Positions 48,617 through 57,569 are shown, counted from the first letter of the stretch. The stretch is 64,000 nt of DNA from Microvirga tunisiensis (GCF_009296175.1 NZ_VOSK01000004.1:55702-119701); one strand, 5' to 3'. Notes: generated from the sequence alone by a model not told the origin. Numbers and translations are program-made.

Positions 48617-50224
48617 ATGCTGCGCTTCTCGAGGTCGAAAATCATCGCCACCGTGGCGATCATTGTGATCGGCCTGCTTCTTGCGGTTCCGAGCACGATG
48701 AATCGCGAGCAGCGTCAGGCTTTCCTGAATGCCGTCCCGAGCTGGGTTCCCTCCTGGCTCATCCCGTCCCGGGCCATCGTGCTGGGCCTCGACCTGCAGG
48801 GCGGCTCGCACGTTCTCCTCGAGGTTGACGGCCAAGATCTGCTGAGGGCGCAGATCACAATATTGCGCGACGACGTCCGCCGCATTCTTCGCGACACCCG
48901 CGTTTCGTCCCAGAACGGCATTCAGACGACGCCCCGCGGCGTGCAGATCCGCGTGCCGGATGCGGCCGACCGCGAACGCCTCCTGCCTCGCCTGCGCGAG
49001 TTGTCGCAGCCCATCGGCAATACCGTCCTGGGCCAGACCGGCAACAATGCCATCGAGATCAACACCACGCCGGACGGCGTGATCACGCTGACCTATACGG
49101 ATGCCGGCATCAATGAGCGCGTGCGTCGCGCCGTCGATCAGTCCATCGAGGTCGTTCGTCGCCGTATCGATTTCGGCGGAACCACCGAACCCAGCATCCA
49201 GCGTCAAGGTGCCGACCGCATTCTCGTCCAGGTTCCAGGGCTCCAGGATCCGCAGCAGCTGAAGGCGCTTCTGGGTGAGACCGGCAATCTCGAATTCCGT
49301 CTGCTCGCGCAACCGGGCGCGACCGATGTAGACATGCTTCCCATGGAGGATGCAGGCGGCCAGCGCGTTCCGGTCGAGCGCCGGGTGATCGCCGAAGGCG
49401 GCGATCTGACGGACGCGCAGCCTGCCTTCGACAGCCAGACGCGCCAGCCCATCGTCAATTTCCGCTTCAACATCCGCGGTGCGCAGCGCTTCGGCCAGGC
49501 GACCACGGAAAACCTCGGGCGTAGTCTCGCCATCGTCCTCGACAACAGGGTGATCTCGGCCCCGACGATCCAGTCGCCCATCACGGGTGGTTCCGGCCAG
49601 ATTTCGGGCAGCTTCACGGTCGAGCAGGTCAACAATCTCGCAGTCCTGCTGCGCTCCGGCGCTCTGCCTGCCAAGCTCACCATCGTCGAGGAGCGCACCG
49701 TCGGCCCGGGCCTGGGGCGCGACTCCATCGAGGCGGGCAAGACGGCAACCTATGTGGCGGCCGTTTTCGTGATCCTCTTCATGTTCGCGACCTATGGCGT
49801 CTTCGGTCTCATCGCGAACATCGCGCTCCTCGTCCATGTGGGCCTCATCTTCGGCCTCATGTCGGTGCTGGAAGCAACGCTCACCCTGCCGGGCATTGCA
49901 GGCATCGTTCTCACCATCGGCACGGCCGTGGACTCGAACGTGCTCATTTACGAGCGCATCCGCGAAGAGGTGCATGCCGGGCGGTCCATCGTGTCGGGCA
50001 TCCAGGCCGGCTTCGACCGGGCTTTCGCCACCATCGTGGACTCCAACAGCACCATGGCCATTGCGGCCGTGATCCTGTTCTTCCTCGGCTCCGGCCCCGT
50101 GCGCGGCTTCGCCGTCGTGTTCATTCTCGGCATCCTGACGACCGTGATCACCGCCGTCACCCTGACGCGCATGATGATTGCGCTCTGGTATCAGTGGATG
50201 CGTCCTAAAGTCCTTCCGTTTTAA
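48617..50224 (+). CDS. secD: Protein translocase subunit SecD
   Basis: A 535-residue RND-family membrane protein using proton flow to pull secreted proteins out of SecYEG. One N-terminal helix (IIATVAIIVIGLLLAVPS) is followed by the periplasmic P1 domain (LGLDLQGGSHVLLEVD to about residue 370) and five helices with the D-x6-L...GTAVDSNVLIYERIREE signature holding the conserved charged residues. The ATG at 48617 is preferred over 48596. 12 nt separate it from secF. Confidence 0.97.
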   Translation: MLRFSRSKIIATVAIIVIGLLLAVPSTMNREQRQAFLNAVPSWVPSWLIPSRAIVLGLDLQGGSHVLLEVDGQDLLRAQITILRDDVRRILRDTRVSSQNGIQTTPRGVQIRVPDAADRERLLPRLRELSQPIGNTVLGQTGNNAIEINTTPDGVITLTYTDAGINERVRRAVDQSIEVVRRRIDFGGTTEPSIQRQGADRILVQVPGLQDPQQLKALLGETGNLEFRLLAQPGATDVDMLPMEDAGGQRVPVERRVIAEGGDLTDAQPAFDSQTRQPIVNFRFNIRGAQRFGQATTENLGRSLAIVLDNRVISAPTIQSPITGGSGQISGSFTVEQVNNLAVLLRSGALPAKLTIVEERTVGPGLGRDSIEAGKTATYVAAVFVILFMFATYGVFGLIANIALLVHVGLIFGLMSVLEATLTLPGIAGIVLTIGTAVDSNVLIYERIREEVHAGRSIVSGIQAGFDRAFATIVDSNSTMAIAAVILFFLGSGPVRGFAVVFILGILTTVITAVTLTRMMIALWYQWMRPKVLPF

Positions 50225-50236
50225 GGAGTGAGTATC

Positions 50237-51175
50237 GTGCGCCTCGTACGCCTTTGGCCCGAAAACTCCCACTTCGACTTCATGCGCCTTCGGCGCTTCT
50301 CCTTCCCGCTGTCCGCCCTGATTTCGGTGGCGACGGCGATCGTGCTCATGACGGTCGGCCTCAACTTCGGCATCGACTTCAAGGGCGGCACGCTCATGGA
50401 GATCCAGGCCAAATCCGGTCAGGCCAATGTCGCCCAGATCCGCCAGACGGCGGAGAGCTTCGGCTTCGGCGATGTGGAGGTGCAGGAATTCGGCAGCACC
50501 GGCGAGGTCTCCCTGCGTTTCCCCATCCAGTCCGGTGGGGAAGCGGCGCAAACCGCCGTGGTGCAGAAGGCGCGCGACACCTTCAGCAATGAGTACGATT
50601 TCCGCCGCGTCGAGACGGTCGGCCCGCGCGTGTCGGGCGAACTCGTCCAGTCCGGCACCATCGGCATCGTGCTCTCGGTGATCGCGGTTCTGTTCTATCT
50701 CTGGTTCCGCTTCGAGCGCGAACTGGCGGTGGCATCCATCATCGGCACGCTCCACGACATCGTGCTCACCATCGGCTTCTTCGTGATCACACGGCACGAG
50801 TTCAACATGACCTCGATTGCCGCGATCCTGACCATCGTGGGCTACTCGCTCAACGAGACGGTGGTGGTGTTCGACCGGACCCGTGAGCTCATGCGCCGCT
50901 ACAAGGCCATGCCGGCCAAGGAGCTGTTGAATCTGTCGATCAACACCACCATGTCCCGTACGATCATGACGGCGACCACCACGGCGCTCTCGCTTCTGGC
51001 GCTGGTGCTCTTCGGCGGGCAGGCGATCCAGGGCTTTGCGCAGGTCATGCTCTACGGCGTCGTCATCTGTACGTATTCGGCCATCTGCATTTCGTCTCCC
51101 ATGCTGATCTATATCGGTCTGCGTGGATCGGAGACCGTCAAGGTGCCGGAGGGCAGGGCCGCCGCAGCGGAGTAA
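50237..51175 (+). CDS. secF: Protein translocase subunit SecF
   Basis: A 312-residue partner of SecD with six helices and the conserved NFGIDFKGGTLMEIQ and SLNETVVVFDRTREL signatures. The GTG at 50237 has aaggag 8 nt upstream; the GTG at 50228 overlaps that site and is rejected. SecDF supports protein export and folding past SecYEG. Confidence 0.96.
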   Translation: MRLVRLWPENSHFDFMRLRRFSFPLSALISVATAIVLMTVGLNFGIDFKGGTLMEIQAKSGQANVAQIRQTAESFGFGDVEVQEFGSTGEVSLRFPIQSGGEAAQTAVVQKARDTFSNEYDFRRVETVGPRVSGELVQSGTIGIVLSVIAVLFYLWFRFERELAVASIIGTLHDIVLTIGFFVITRHEFNMTSIAAILTIVGYSLNETVVVFDRTRELMRRYKAMPAKELLNLSINTTMSRTIMTATTTALSLLALVLFGGQAIQGFAQVMLYGVVICTYSAICISSPMLIYIGLRGSETVKVPEGRAAAAE

Positions 51176-51179
51176 GACC

Positions 51180-51566
51180 ATGAGCAATGGTCGCCTCTAT
51201 GATGGTTTCCTGCCGGGACGCTATCCGTTCGATGCTTATGGCAATGGCGGCTTTCGCTTTGCGGATATGTCCCATCGCGGGTCCTTGCTCGCCTTGCCTT
51301 CGGGGATCAGGGCCTGGCCAGTGAACTCCGTGGCCGAGCTGACGGACGAGGCATTCGACCCGATCTTCGCCGAGGGCGATGCGATCGACCTCCTGCTTCT
51401 CGGGACGGGCGCCGATATTGCGGCGATTCCGGCGGCTTTTCGGACGCGCTTCCGCGAGGCAGGGATCGGGCTCGACGTGATGCAGACGGGCGCCGCCGCC
51501 CGCACCTACAACATCCTGCTCGCCGAAAACCGCAAGGTCGGCGCCGCCCTGATCGCTGTTCCCTGA
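51180..51566 (+). CDS. Mth938-like domain protein (NDUFAF3 homologue)
   Basis: A 128-residue protein of the Mth938/DUF498 fold. It shows YGNGGFRFADMSHRGSLLALP, VNSVAELT, then IDLLLLGTGADIAAIP and GLDVMQTGAAARTYNILLAENRKVGAALIAV. The human relative NDUFAF3 helps assemble respiratory complex I. The start lies 4 nt after the secF stop, and the next gene begins 1 nt after its own stop. That a complex-I-assembly relative follows secDF suggests a role in membrane protein biogenesis. Confidence 0.85.
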   Translation: MSNGRLYDGFLPGRYPFDAYGNGGFRFADMSHRGSLLALPSGIRAWPVNSVAELTDEAFDPIFAEGDAIDLLLLGTGADIAAIPAAFRTRFREAGIGLDVMQTGAAARTYNILLAENRKVGAALIAVP

Positions 51567-51567
51567 C

Positions 51568-52410
51568 ATGGCGCAGGCGATCTCGAACTTCGCTCATTGC
51601 GAAGCCCTCGTGCGCGAGGCCGATCCAGACCGCTACTGGGCCAGCCTCTTCGCGCCGGCCGACAAGCGGCCGCATCTTCACGCGCTCTATGCCTTCAACT
51701 TCGAGGTCGCCCGCGTTCGTGAAGCGGTGCGCGAGGCGCTCGTCGGCGAGATCCGCCTGCAATGGTGGCGCGATGCTCTGCAGGGTGAGGCGAGGGGCGA
51801 TGTGCGCGCCAATCCCGTGGCGGCAGCGCTCGATGACACCATCGTTCAGTTCCGCCTGCCCCGACAGTCTTTCGTCGACCTCATCGATGCTCGGATCTTC
51901 GATCTCTATGACGATCCGATGCCGAATCTGAACGATCTCGAGGGCTATTGCGGCGAGACCTCGTCGAGCCTGATCCAGCTCTCGAGTCTCATTCTCGCCA
52001 ACGGCTCCAATCCCGGCACGGCGGACGCGGCGGGTCATGCGGGTGTGGCTTATGCGATCACCGGACTTCTGCGCGCTTTTCCGCATCATGCGCGGCAGGG
52101 GCAGATCTTCTTGCCGGCAGACATCCTGACCCGCCATGGGGTGGTGCGCGAGGATATCGTGACCGGGCGCGGCGGACCGGGGCTCAAGGGTGTTCTCGCC
52201 GACCTGCGAGCGGTCGCCCGCCGGCACCTCGAACAGGCGCGCAGGCTGCGAACGACCATTCCTGGCGCGGCGAAGCCGGCTTTCCAGCCGCTCGCGCTGG
52301 TCGAGCCCTATCTCAAAGTTATGGATCGTCGGGACTACGATCCGTTCCACACATCCGTGGACCTGCCGCAATGGCGCCGGATCTGGGCGCTCTGGCGTGG
52401 GCCGTTTTAG
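51568..52410 (+). CDS. Phytoene/squalene synthase-like protein lacking the first Asp-rich motif (NDUFAF6-like)
   Basis: A 280-residue isoprenoid-synthase-fold protein. In true phytoene synthases the first active-site motif is a D-x3-D; here the matching region reads ALYAFNFEVARVREAV (residues 39-54) with no Asp. The second region has DLYDDPMPNLND. The family loop FLPADILTRHG is retained. Mitochondrial NDUFAF6 is also a non-catalytic relative of this fold, so a complex-I-assembly or scaffold role is more likely than carotenoid synthesis; no other carotenoid gene is present. It is coupled to the Mth938 gene. Confidence 0.8.
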   Translation: MAQAISNFAHCEALVREADPDRYWASLFAPADKRPHLHALYAFNFEVARVREAVREALVGEIRLQWWRDALQGEARGDVRANPVAAALDDTIVQFRLPRQSFVDLIDARIFDLYDDPMPNLNDLEGYCGETSSSLIQLSSLILANGSNPGTADAAGHAGVAYAITGLLRAFPHHARQGQIFLPADILTRHGVVREDIVTGRGGPGLKGVLADLRAVARRHLEQARRLRTTIPGAAKPAFQPLALVEPYLKVMDRRDYDPFHTSVDLPQWRRIWALWRGPF

Positions 52411-52428
52411 AGAATCTCACGCCACTCA

Positions 52429-52577
52429 GTGTCATCCCTGCGAAGGCGGGGATCCATGAACGCAACGATGCTTCCCTGGCCTACTACGTCATCACCGGCC
52501 ATGTGGCGGTGATCTCGATCCGAAAAGCGGATCACTCTTCCGGACCGGGATGGCCGGGACAATCTCGGCCATGACGG
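52429..52577. repeat. Dispersed paired-palindrome element, copy 8 (inverted)
   Basis: A gtcatccctgcgaaggcggg module, then gtcatcaccggcc...ggtgatctcg, then gggatggccggg...ggccatgacgg. It lies between convergent genes (phytoene-synthase-like plus, trmFO minus). Confidence 0.7.
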
Positions 52578-52631
52578 GAGGATTATCGTCCCTGTGATTC
52601 AGCGCATCCTGGAATGGCGGTGTAAGCTGAC

Positions 52632-54050
52632 TTACTCCGCGGCCACAGGCAGGGCACCGCCCGAAAGCCAAGCCGCCAGATCCGCCCGAGCCCTGTCGGT
52701 CAGCGCCTTCTTCCTGGCAGCGGCCTTGGTAGGGCCGCGCAGGCGCTTGCCGTCCTCAGCCTTCGGAGCATGGGCCAGAGGCGGGAACAGTCCGAAATTG
52801 ACGTTCATGGGCTGGAAGGAACGCGGCCCCTCGTCGATGGTCTCGATATGCCCGCCCGTGATGTGGTTGATCAGCGCCCCGAGCGCCGTGGTGTGGGGCA
52901 GGGGCTGGATTGGCCGGCCGAGCCGCTCGGCCGCGGCGAAGCGGCCGGTCATCAGGCCGACGGCCGCGCTCTCCACGTAGCCCTCGCAGCCGGTGATCTG
53001 GCCGGCAAAACGCAGGCGCGGCATCGCCGTCAGGCGCAGGGTCGGATCGAGGAGCTTGGGCGAGTTGAGATAGGTGTTGCGGTGAATGCCGCCGAGCCGC
53101 GCGAACTCGGCATTCTCAAGACCCGGGATCATGCGGAAGATGCCGGTTTGTGCGCCGTATTTCAGCTTGGTCTGGAAGCCGACCATGTTGAACAGGGTGC
53201 CGAGCGCATTGTCCTGGCGCAACTGCACGATGGCATAAGGCTTCTTGTCGGGATTGCGCGGATCGGTAAGGCCAACGGGCTTCATCGGCCCATGGCGCAG
53301 GGTCTCGCGCCCGCGCTCGGCCATGACTTCGATCGGCAGGCAGCCGTCGAAGTACGGTGTGTTGGCCTCCCACTCCTTGAACTCGGCCTTGTCGCCGGCG
53401 ATCAGGGCATCGACGAAGGCATCATACTGCTCTTTGGTCATGGGGCAGTTGATGTAGTCCTTGCCTGTGCCGCCCGGTCCGACCTTGTCGTAGCGCGACT
53501 GGAACCAGGCGATGTCCATGTTGATGGACTCCCGATAGACGATGGGAGCGATGGCGTCGAAGAAGGCGAGCGACGTCTCGCCGGTCAGGGACAGGATTGC
53601 TTCGGCTAAGGCGGGCGAGGTGAGGGGCCCGGTAGCGACGATGACGGAGGACCACTCCTCCGGCGGCAGGCCGGCGATTTCGCCGCGTTCGATGGTAACA
53701 AGCGGATGAGCTTGGAGGGCCGCCGTCACGGCATCCGAGAAGCCATCGCGGTCGACGGCCAGCGCACCGCCGGCCGGTACCTGGTTGGCATCGCCCTTCG
53801 CCATAATCAGCGAGCCTAAGGTGCGCATCTCCTGATGCAGCAGGCCGACCGCATTGGTCTCGGCATCGTCCGAGCGGAAGGAGTTCGAGCAGACCAGCTC
53901 TGCGAGGCCTTCCGTCCTATGGGCGTCGGTGCCACGCACGGGGCGCATCTCATGGAGAACGACGGGCACACCCGCCTGAGCGATCTGCCAGGCTGCTTCC
54001 GAACCGGCGAGGCCTCCGCCGACAATATGGATGGGTTCGATGGTGCTCAT
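52632..54050 (-). CDS. trmFO: Folate/FAD-dependent tRNA uracil-54 methyltransferase TrmFO
   Basis: A 472-residue flavoenzyme that makes ribothymidine at position 54 of tRNA using methylenetetrahydrofolate. The FAD-binding site is [15 protein letters not shown] at the N-terminus, followed by [17 protein letters not shown] (catalytic Cys region), [12 protein letters not shown] and the late [20 protein letters not shown] signature. The ATG at 54050 has gggaga 7 nt upstream; the ATG at 54056 is too close to it. Its family name in older annotation is Gid. Confidence 0.96.
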   Translation of the reverse strand: MSTIEPIHIVGGGLAGSEAAWQIAQAGVPVVLHEMRPVRGTDAHRTEGLAELVCSNSFRSDDAETNAVGLLHQEMRTLGSLIMAKGDANQVPAGGALAVDRDGFSDAVTAALQAHPLVTIERGEIAGLPPEEWSSVIVATGPLTSPALAEAILSLTGETSLAFFDAIAPIVYRESINMDIAWFQSRYDKVGPGGTGKDYINCPMTKEQYDAFVDALIAGDKAEFKEWEANTPYFDGCLPIEVMAERGRETLRHGPMKPVGLTDPRNPDKKPYAIVQLRQDNALGTLFNMVGFQTKLKYGAQTGIFRMIPGLENAEFARLGGIHRNTYLNSPKLLDPTLRLTAMPRLRFAGQITGCEGYVESAAVGLMTGRFAAAERLGRPIQPLPHTTALGALINHITGGHIETIDEGPRSFQPMNVNFGLFPPLAHAPKAEDGKRLRGPTKAAARKKALTDRARADLAAWLSGGALPVAAE

Positions 54051-54136
54051 GGTCATTCTCCCGAGCGGCTTTGTTGACTCCCTCGGGAGCCCTGGTCAAG
54101 TTGAGCCGGTTTACTTTTGGAAAGGCATTCAACGCC

Positions 54137-54895
54137 ATGCAATCCAGGCGTCCTGTCGTCCTTATTACAGGTGGAAGCCGCGGCATAGGGGCTGCGGTGG
54201 CGCAGCTTGCGGCCGAGCGCGGCTATGATGTGGCCATCACCTACCGGTCCGAACGCGACTCAGCCGAGCAGGTGCTCGCCGCGTGCCGCGCATCCGGAGC
54301 AGCAGCGGTGGCGTGTCAGGGGGATGTGGCCGTCGAGGCCGATGTGGTGCGTCTCTTTGACGAAGCGGAGACCGCGCTGGGCCCGGTCTCCCACGTGGTC
54401 AACAACGCAGGGATCACGGGCAAGTCCAGCAAGCTCGAGCAGGCCTCGGCGGAAACGATACGGGCCTGCATCGACATCAATGTACTGGGAGCAATCTGGG
54501 TGGCACGCGAGGCGGCGCGACGGCTCTCGAAGAGCCAAGGCGGGAAAGGCGGGACCATCGTCAATATATCGTCGGTCGCCGCGTCCCTGGGGAGCCCCAA
54601 TGAGTATGTCTGGTATGCCGCCTCCAAGGGAGCGGTGGATTCCCTGACGATTGGCTTGGCCAAAGAACTCGCCGGGGAGGGGGTCCGCGTCAATGCCGTA
54701 TCGCCGGGCATGACGAAAACCGACATCCACGAACGCAGCACCCAGGATGCGGGCCGCATGGAGCGGATTCGCCCCCACATCCCACTCAATCGGATTGGGG
54801 AGCCCGAGGAAATCGCCGAGGCGGTGCTGTTCCTGATATCGGACGCTGCGTCCTATATCACCGGTGCCAACCTCCCGGTCTCGGGCGGCCGCTGA
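54137..54895 (+). CDS. Short-chain dehydrogenase/reductase (FabG/glucose-1-dehydrogenase type)
   Basis: A 252-residue NAD(P)-dependent oxidoreductase: VLITGGSRGIGAAVAQLA cofactor loop, VVNNAGITG, catalytic Ser in NISSVAAS, the YAASKGAVDSL catalytic Tyr-x3-Lys, and SGGR at the C-terminus. The substrate is unknown. An ATG at 54137 fits the family length, while the open frame reaches 54071. Confidence 0.88.
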   Translation: MQSRRPVVLITGGSRGIGAAVAQLAAERGYDVAITYRSERDSAEQVLAACRASGAAAVACQGDVAVEADVVRLFDEAETALGPVSHVVNNAGITGKSSKLEQASAETIRACIDINVLGAIWVAREAARRLSKSQGGKGGTIVNISSVAASLGSPNEYVWYAASKGAVDSLTIGLAKELAGEGVRVNAVSPGMTKTDIHERSTQDAGRMERIRPHIPLNRIGEPEEIAEAVLFLISDAASYITGANLPVSGGR

Positions 54896-54914
54896 AATCC
54901 CGCCGGCAAATGTC

Positions 54915-54943
54915 AAAAAAAGAAAGCCCGCCGGAGGCGGGCT
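54915..54943 (-). terminator. Rho-independent terminator for the DUF1127 gene
   Basis: A perfect 8-bp stem (agcccgcc / ggcgggct) with a 3-nt loop; on the minus strand it is followed by TTTC then seven T residues. It lies 29 nt after the DUF1127 stop and could also stop the convergent SDR transcript. Confidence 0.85.
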
Positions 54944-54971
54944 GAGGTCTTTGCTGCGCTGCAGCGAAGTC

Positions 54972-55127
54972 TTACGCGAAAGCGTTCTGGCGAGCGACGC
55001 TCTCGATCTGGAAGCGAGAGATGCCGAGATCGTCGAGCTCGCGGTCCGAAAGCAGCGACAGCTCACGGATGGTCTCGCGATAACGCATATAGCTGCGGAC
55101 CTTAGAGAGGATGTAAGAAACGAACAT
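54972..55127 (-). CDS. DUF1127 small protein (YjiS-like)
   Basis: A 51-residue protein, too short for usual ORF thresholds. The C-terminal half LSDRELDDLGISRFQIESVA is the DUF1127 signature, preceded by a basic helix (SKVRSYMRYRETIREL). In Rhizobiaceae such proteins influence phosphate, carbon and RNA metabolism, and they are numerous in the order. A ggag site lies 6 nt before the ATG and a strong terminator follows. Confidence 0.9.
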   Translation of the reverse strand: MFVSYILSKVRSYMRYRETIRELSLLSDRELDDLGISRFQIESVARQNAFA

Positions 55128-55468
55128 TGGAAGCTCCTAATCAGTTACCGGCCCCTTTGACCGGTGGCCTTTGTTCTTGCGTTTGCAGTGCGGTATATAC
55201 GTCCGTGCGGTGCAGAAGAGGAGTGGTAATAGTGTAGGTCTGTCATGCTTTAGTAGCATAACGACCTAATGCCAAGTTAACTGTACTGCAGGCCAGGAAT
55301 GGCTTGCTTCGGGCGCATCTCCCAGGCTCACAACGAGAAACAGCCCTGAAATCAGGGCTGTCTGCGGGATCTAGGGCTTCTGCGACGCAGGCGCCGATCT
55401 GACGCCAAGAATGCGGTCCGGCGAGGAGGAGGGGTGCTTCCGCGCGGGGGAAGCAGCTTCGGCCCCGC
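55128..55468. other. Intergenic region holding promoters and a hairpin
   Basis: 341 nt, AT-richer than its surroundings at about 55180-55290. It should contain the DUF1127 promoter (minus strand), and a hairpin at 55340-55361 near the end of the RTX gene. No ORF is supported. Confidence 0.55.
55340..55361 (-). terminator. Hairpin downstream of the RTX gene
   Basis: A perfect 10-bp stem (acagccctga / tcagggctgt) with a 2-base loop. On the minus strand it is followed by tttctcg, so it probably ends the RTX transcript 108 nt after its stop. Confidence 0.6.
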
Positions 55469-56352
55469 CTACAGGATAAAGAAGTCGGCCTTGGAGAGGG
55501 TCAGGCCGGAGTTCAGCTGGGCGAACTTCACGGCGGCAACTCCGCCGACGCCGTCATCGTCGTAGAGCAGGGCGCCGCTCTGCTTGTGGTAGATGATCCG
55601 GTCGGAGGAATCCCGGGCGCCCGAACCGGTGGCGAAGGCTCCGCTTGACAGCCAGCCGTCGCGTCCGACCCGGGTGAAGACCTGATTGTCGAGCATGATC
55701 GTGTCGTCGGCGGGCCGGAAGTCGACGATCCGGTCGACATTTTTGGTGGACGGCCTCGTGTCGAAGACGAAATAATCCTTGCCGGAGTCGCCGGTCAGCC
55801 GGTCGCTGTCCGCACCTCCGCTCAGGTAGTCGCTGCCGGCACCGCCGGTCAGGGCGTCACGGCCGGCGCCTCCGTACAGATCGTCGTCTCCCCAGAATCC
55901 ATAGAGCTTGTCGGCACCCGTGTCGCCGTGGACGATGTCGTCGCCGTCATAGGAATAGACGATGTCGTTGCCCGACCCGCCACGGATGATGTCGTCGTAG
56001 TCGTTGCCGTGGAAGGTGTCGTGACCTCCGTTCAGGGTCACATACCAGGCATAGCCCTGAAGCTCGTCGACCGTCGTATAAAGATCGAGGTCTTCGATGG
56101 AGAGGATCTTGTAGCCGTCATTCTCATAGAGCAGGTCATCGACGATGACGTATAGCCATCGCTCCAGTATCGGGCAGTGAAGTAATCCACCAGGGCACTG
56201 CCGTAGATGTCGTACCCGGCAACCGCACCGTTGTCATAGACGAGGTCCGTCGTGACGGAGGGATCAGCCCCGATGAACGCCCAGCCCGAGCTGCCGGTGC
56301 TGGACATGTTGAAGCCCACGCCCGCTGCATTGAAAGCCTGAAAAACTGCCAT
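55469..56352 (-). pseudogene. RTX-type calcium-binding protein with a frameshift
   Basis: Two frames join into one protein. The first (start ATG 56352, MAVFQAFNAAGVGFNMSSTG... to RYWSDGY) runs 67 codons, and the coding sense then passes to another frame at about 56150-56156 (YVIVDDLLYENDGYKILSIEDLDLY...) through RTX nonapeptide repeats (GGSGNDIVYS, GGAGRDALT, GGAGSDYLS) to a C-terminus ending ADFFIL at 55469. The total, 884 nt, is one base short of 295 codons. The fragments alone would be a 104-residue N-terminus with a nonsense tail and a 190-residue RTX part. No slippery heptamer is visible at the junction, so this is a 1-base deletion or a sequencing error rather than programmed frameshifting. 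Confidence 0.7.
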
Positions 56353-56643
56353 GGCTGCGCTATTCCCGATGAACGACCAATAGCGCTACGCTAGAACGAT
56401 AAACGTGAACTTAAGCTGTATGGGTCTGAGGACCGGCATTCATGGCGATGGTAAAGATTCGGTTGAACGCCTCGTCGCCCGCCTCAATGCTTCTGTCTGA
56501 AACGTTGCTGCGGCGTCGTATTTTGAACGGATGTTCATCTTCGCATCTAAATTATCGGGTAAGGTGCGTTACTTGAAGTTGTTGGGAACAGTCTCCAGTG
56601 GTTGGCGTTCATCTCGCACCTTTACTGTTATGGAGATGGTCCC
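56353..56643. other. Intergenic promoter region
   Basis: 291 nt between the divergent RTX remnant and the basic exported protein gene. Besides the EcfG-type promoter at 56585, it shows nothing recognised; there is no supported ORF. Confidence 0.5.
56585..56609 (+). promoter_or_regulatory. EcfG-type general-stress promoter
   Basis: GGAAC (56585-56589), a 16-nt spacer and CGTT (56606-56609), an exact match to the alphaproteobacterial sigma-EcfG consensus. The gene start is 35 nt downstream, a plausible leader of about 28 nt. Confidence 0.75.
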
Positions 56644-57462
56644 GTGAAGAAAATTGCTCTCGGTGCCGCCCTTCTCTTGCTGAGCAGCGCGGCCTATGCC
56701 CAGACTTCCACGCAGACGAATACGAACACCAACACGACGTCACAATCATCCTCGGACTCGAACACGTTGCTGCGCAATCAGTCAGGCAGCAGCAACCGGA
56801 CGCAGAGCGAGACCACAGCTGCAACCCGCAGCGAGAGCTCCGGTGCACAGATTAACGTCCGCAATCGTGAGGAAACCGGCACTCGGGTCGGGGTCGAGAC
56901 CCGCGAGCGCGCGGGCGTGTCCGTCCGGTCCCGCACGGTCCGCGAGGTCGAGGAGCCGAGTGTCTCGGTGACCCGCCGCCGCAGCGTGACCACCTATGAG
57001 GAGCCCGATTCCGAGATCCACCGCACCGTGGTGAAGAAGAAGCCCACCAAGAAAGTAGCGGTGAAGAAGACCAAGCGGACCAACAAGGTCGTGTCGAAGA
57101 AGCGCCGCTATCAGGTGGTCGAGGAGCCCGTGGAGGTTCGCCGCCGGAGCGTGCGCCGCTATGAGGAGGTCAACGAGCCGAGCGTTTCCGTGAGGAGCCG
57201 CACGACGGTTCGTCGGACCCAGGACACCTCGCCGAGCGTCGGCGTGTCGGTCGAACAGCGCCGCTCCAACGACGTGAATGTGTCGACGAGCCGGACGCGC
57301 TCGAGTGCACCTGAAACGACGGGCACCGTCTCGACCCGCAGCCGGACGGATGTGAACAGCAACTCGGGTGGCAACACGTCGAATTCCGGCAGCAGCTCCA
57401 CCAACATGCGCCTGCCGCAGCAGGGTGGCTCCTCCTCGCACGGCAGCAGCCCGAACCAGTAA
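56644..57462 (+). CDS. Exported highly basic, low-complexity protein
   Basis: A 272-residue protein from a GTG at 56644 (ggag 9-10 nt upstream) with a signal peptide VKKIALGAALLLLSSAAYAQ. The mature part is Ser/Thr/Asn-rich at both ends. A central stretch alternates SVSVxRR and SVRSRTTVRR motifs (repeated EEPSVSVTRRRSVTTYEEP and NEPSVSVRSRTTVRRT), flanking a lysine cluster (KKKPTKKVAVKKTKR). Such a charge pattern could bind DNA, RNA or anionic polymers outside the cytoplasm. An EcfG promoter and a terminator at 57489 make it a separate stress-induced unit. No family is recognised. Confidence 0.7.
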   Translation: MKKIALGAALLLLSSAAYAQTSTQTNTNTNTTSQSSSDSNTLLRNQSGSSNRTQSETTAATRSESSGAQINVRNREETGTRVGVETRERAGVSVRSRTVREVEEPSVSVTRRRSVTTYEEPDSEIHRTVVKKKPTKKVAVKKTKRTNKVVSKKRRYQVVEEPVEVRRRSVRRYEEVNEPSVSVRSRTTVRRTQDTSPSVGVSVEQRRSNDVNVSTSRTRSSAPETTGTVSTRSRTDVNSNSGGNTSNSGSSSTNMRLPQQGGSSSHGSSPNQ

Positions 57463-57488
57463 TGACAAGCAACTGAAATGGTTGGGAA

Positions 57489-57514
57489 AGGGGCCGGCTC
57501 AGCGGCCTCTTTCT
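57489..57514 (+). terminator. Terminator after the basic exported protein gene
   Basis: An 8-bp stem (aggggccg / cggcctct, one GT pair) with a 6-nt loop, then ttct. Confidence 0.7.
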
Positions 57515-57531
57515 CGAACCATCGGCCTCAA

Positions 57532-57562
57532 GTTGAGTTCAGGAGCGAGTTGAGTTCAGGAG
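57532..57562 (+). repeat. 14-bp direct repeat containing ribosome sites
   Basis: gttgagttcaggag occurs twice (57532-57545 and 57549-57562), 17 nt apart. The second copy ends in the aggag that serves the following gene, so the duplication also copied a ribosome-binding site. Confidence 0.7.
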
Positions 57563-57569
57563 TATGACG

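Noticed and set aside
48551..51187. 878-residue open frame on the minus strand across secD and secF
   Set aside because: It is the antisense shadow of secD/secF in GC-rich DNA: His/Asp/Arg-rich composition, no family, and secD and secF are unmistakable.
56140..56160. Programmed ribosomal frameshift in the RTX gene
   Set aside because: No slippery heptamer or downstream structure is visible at the junction, and the length deficit is one base, as expected for a simple deletion.
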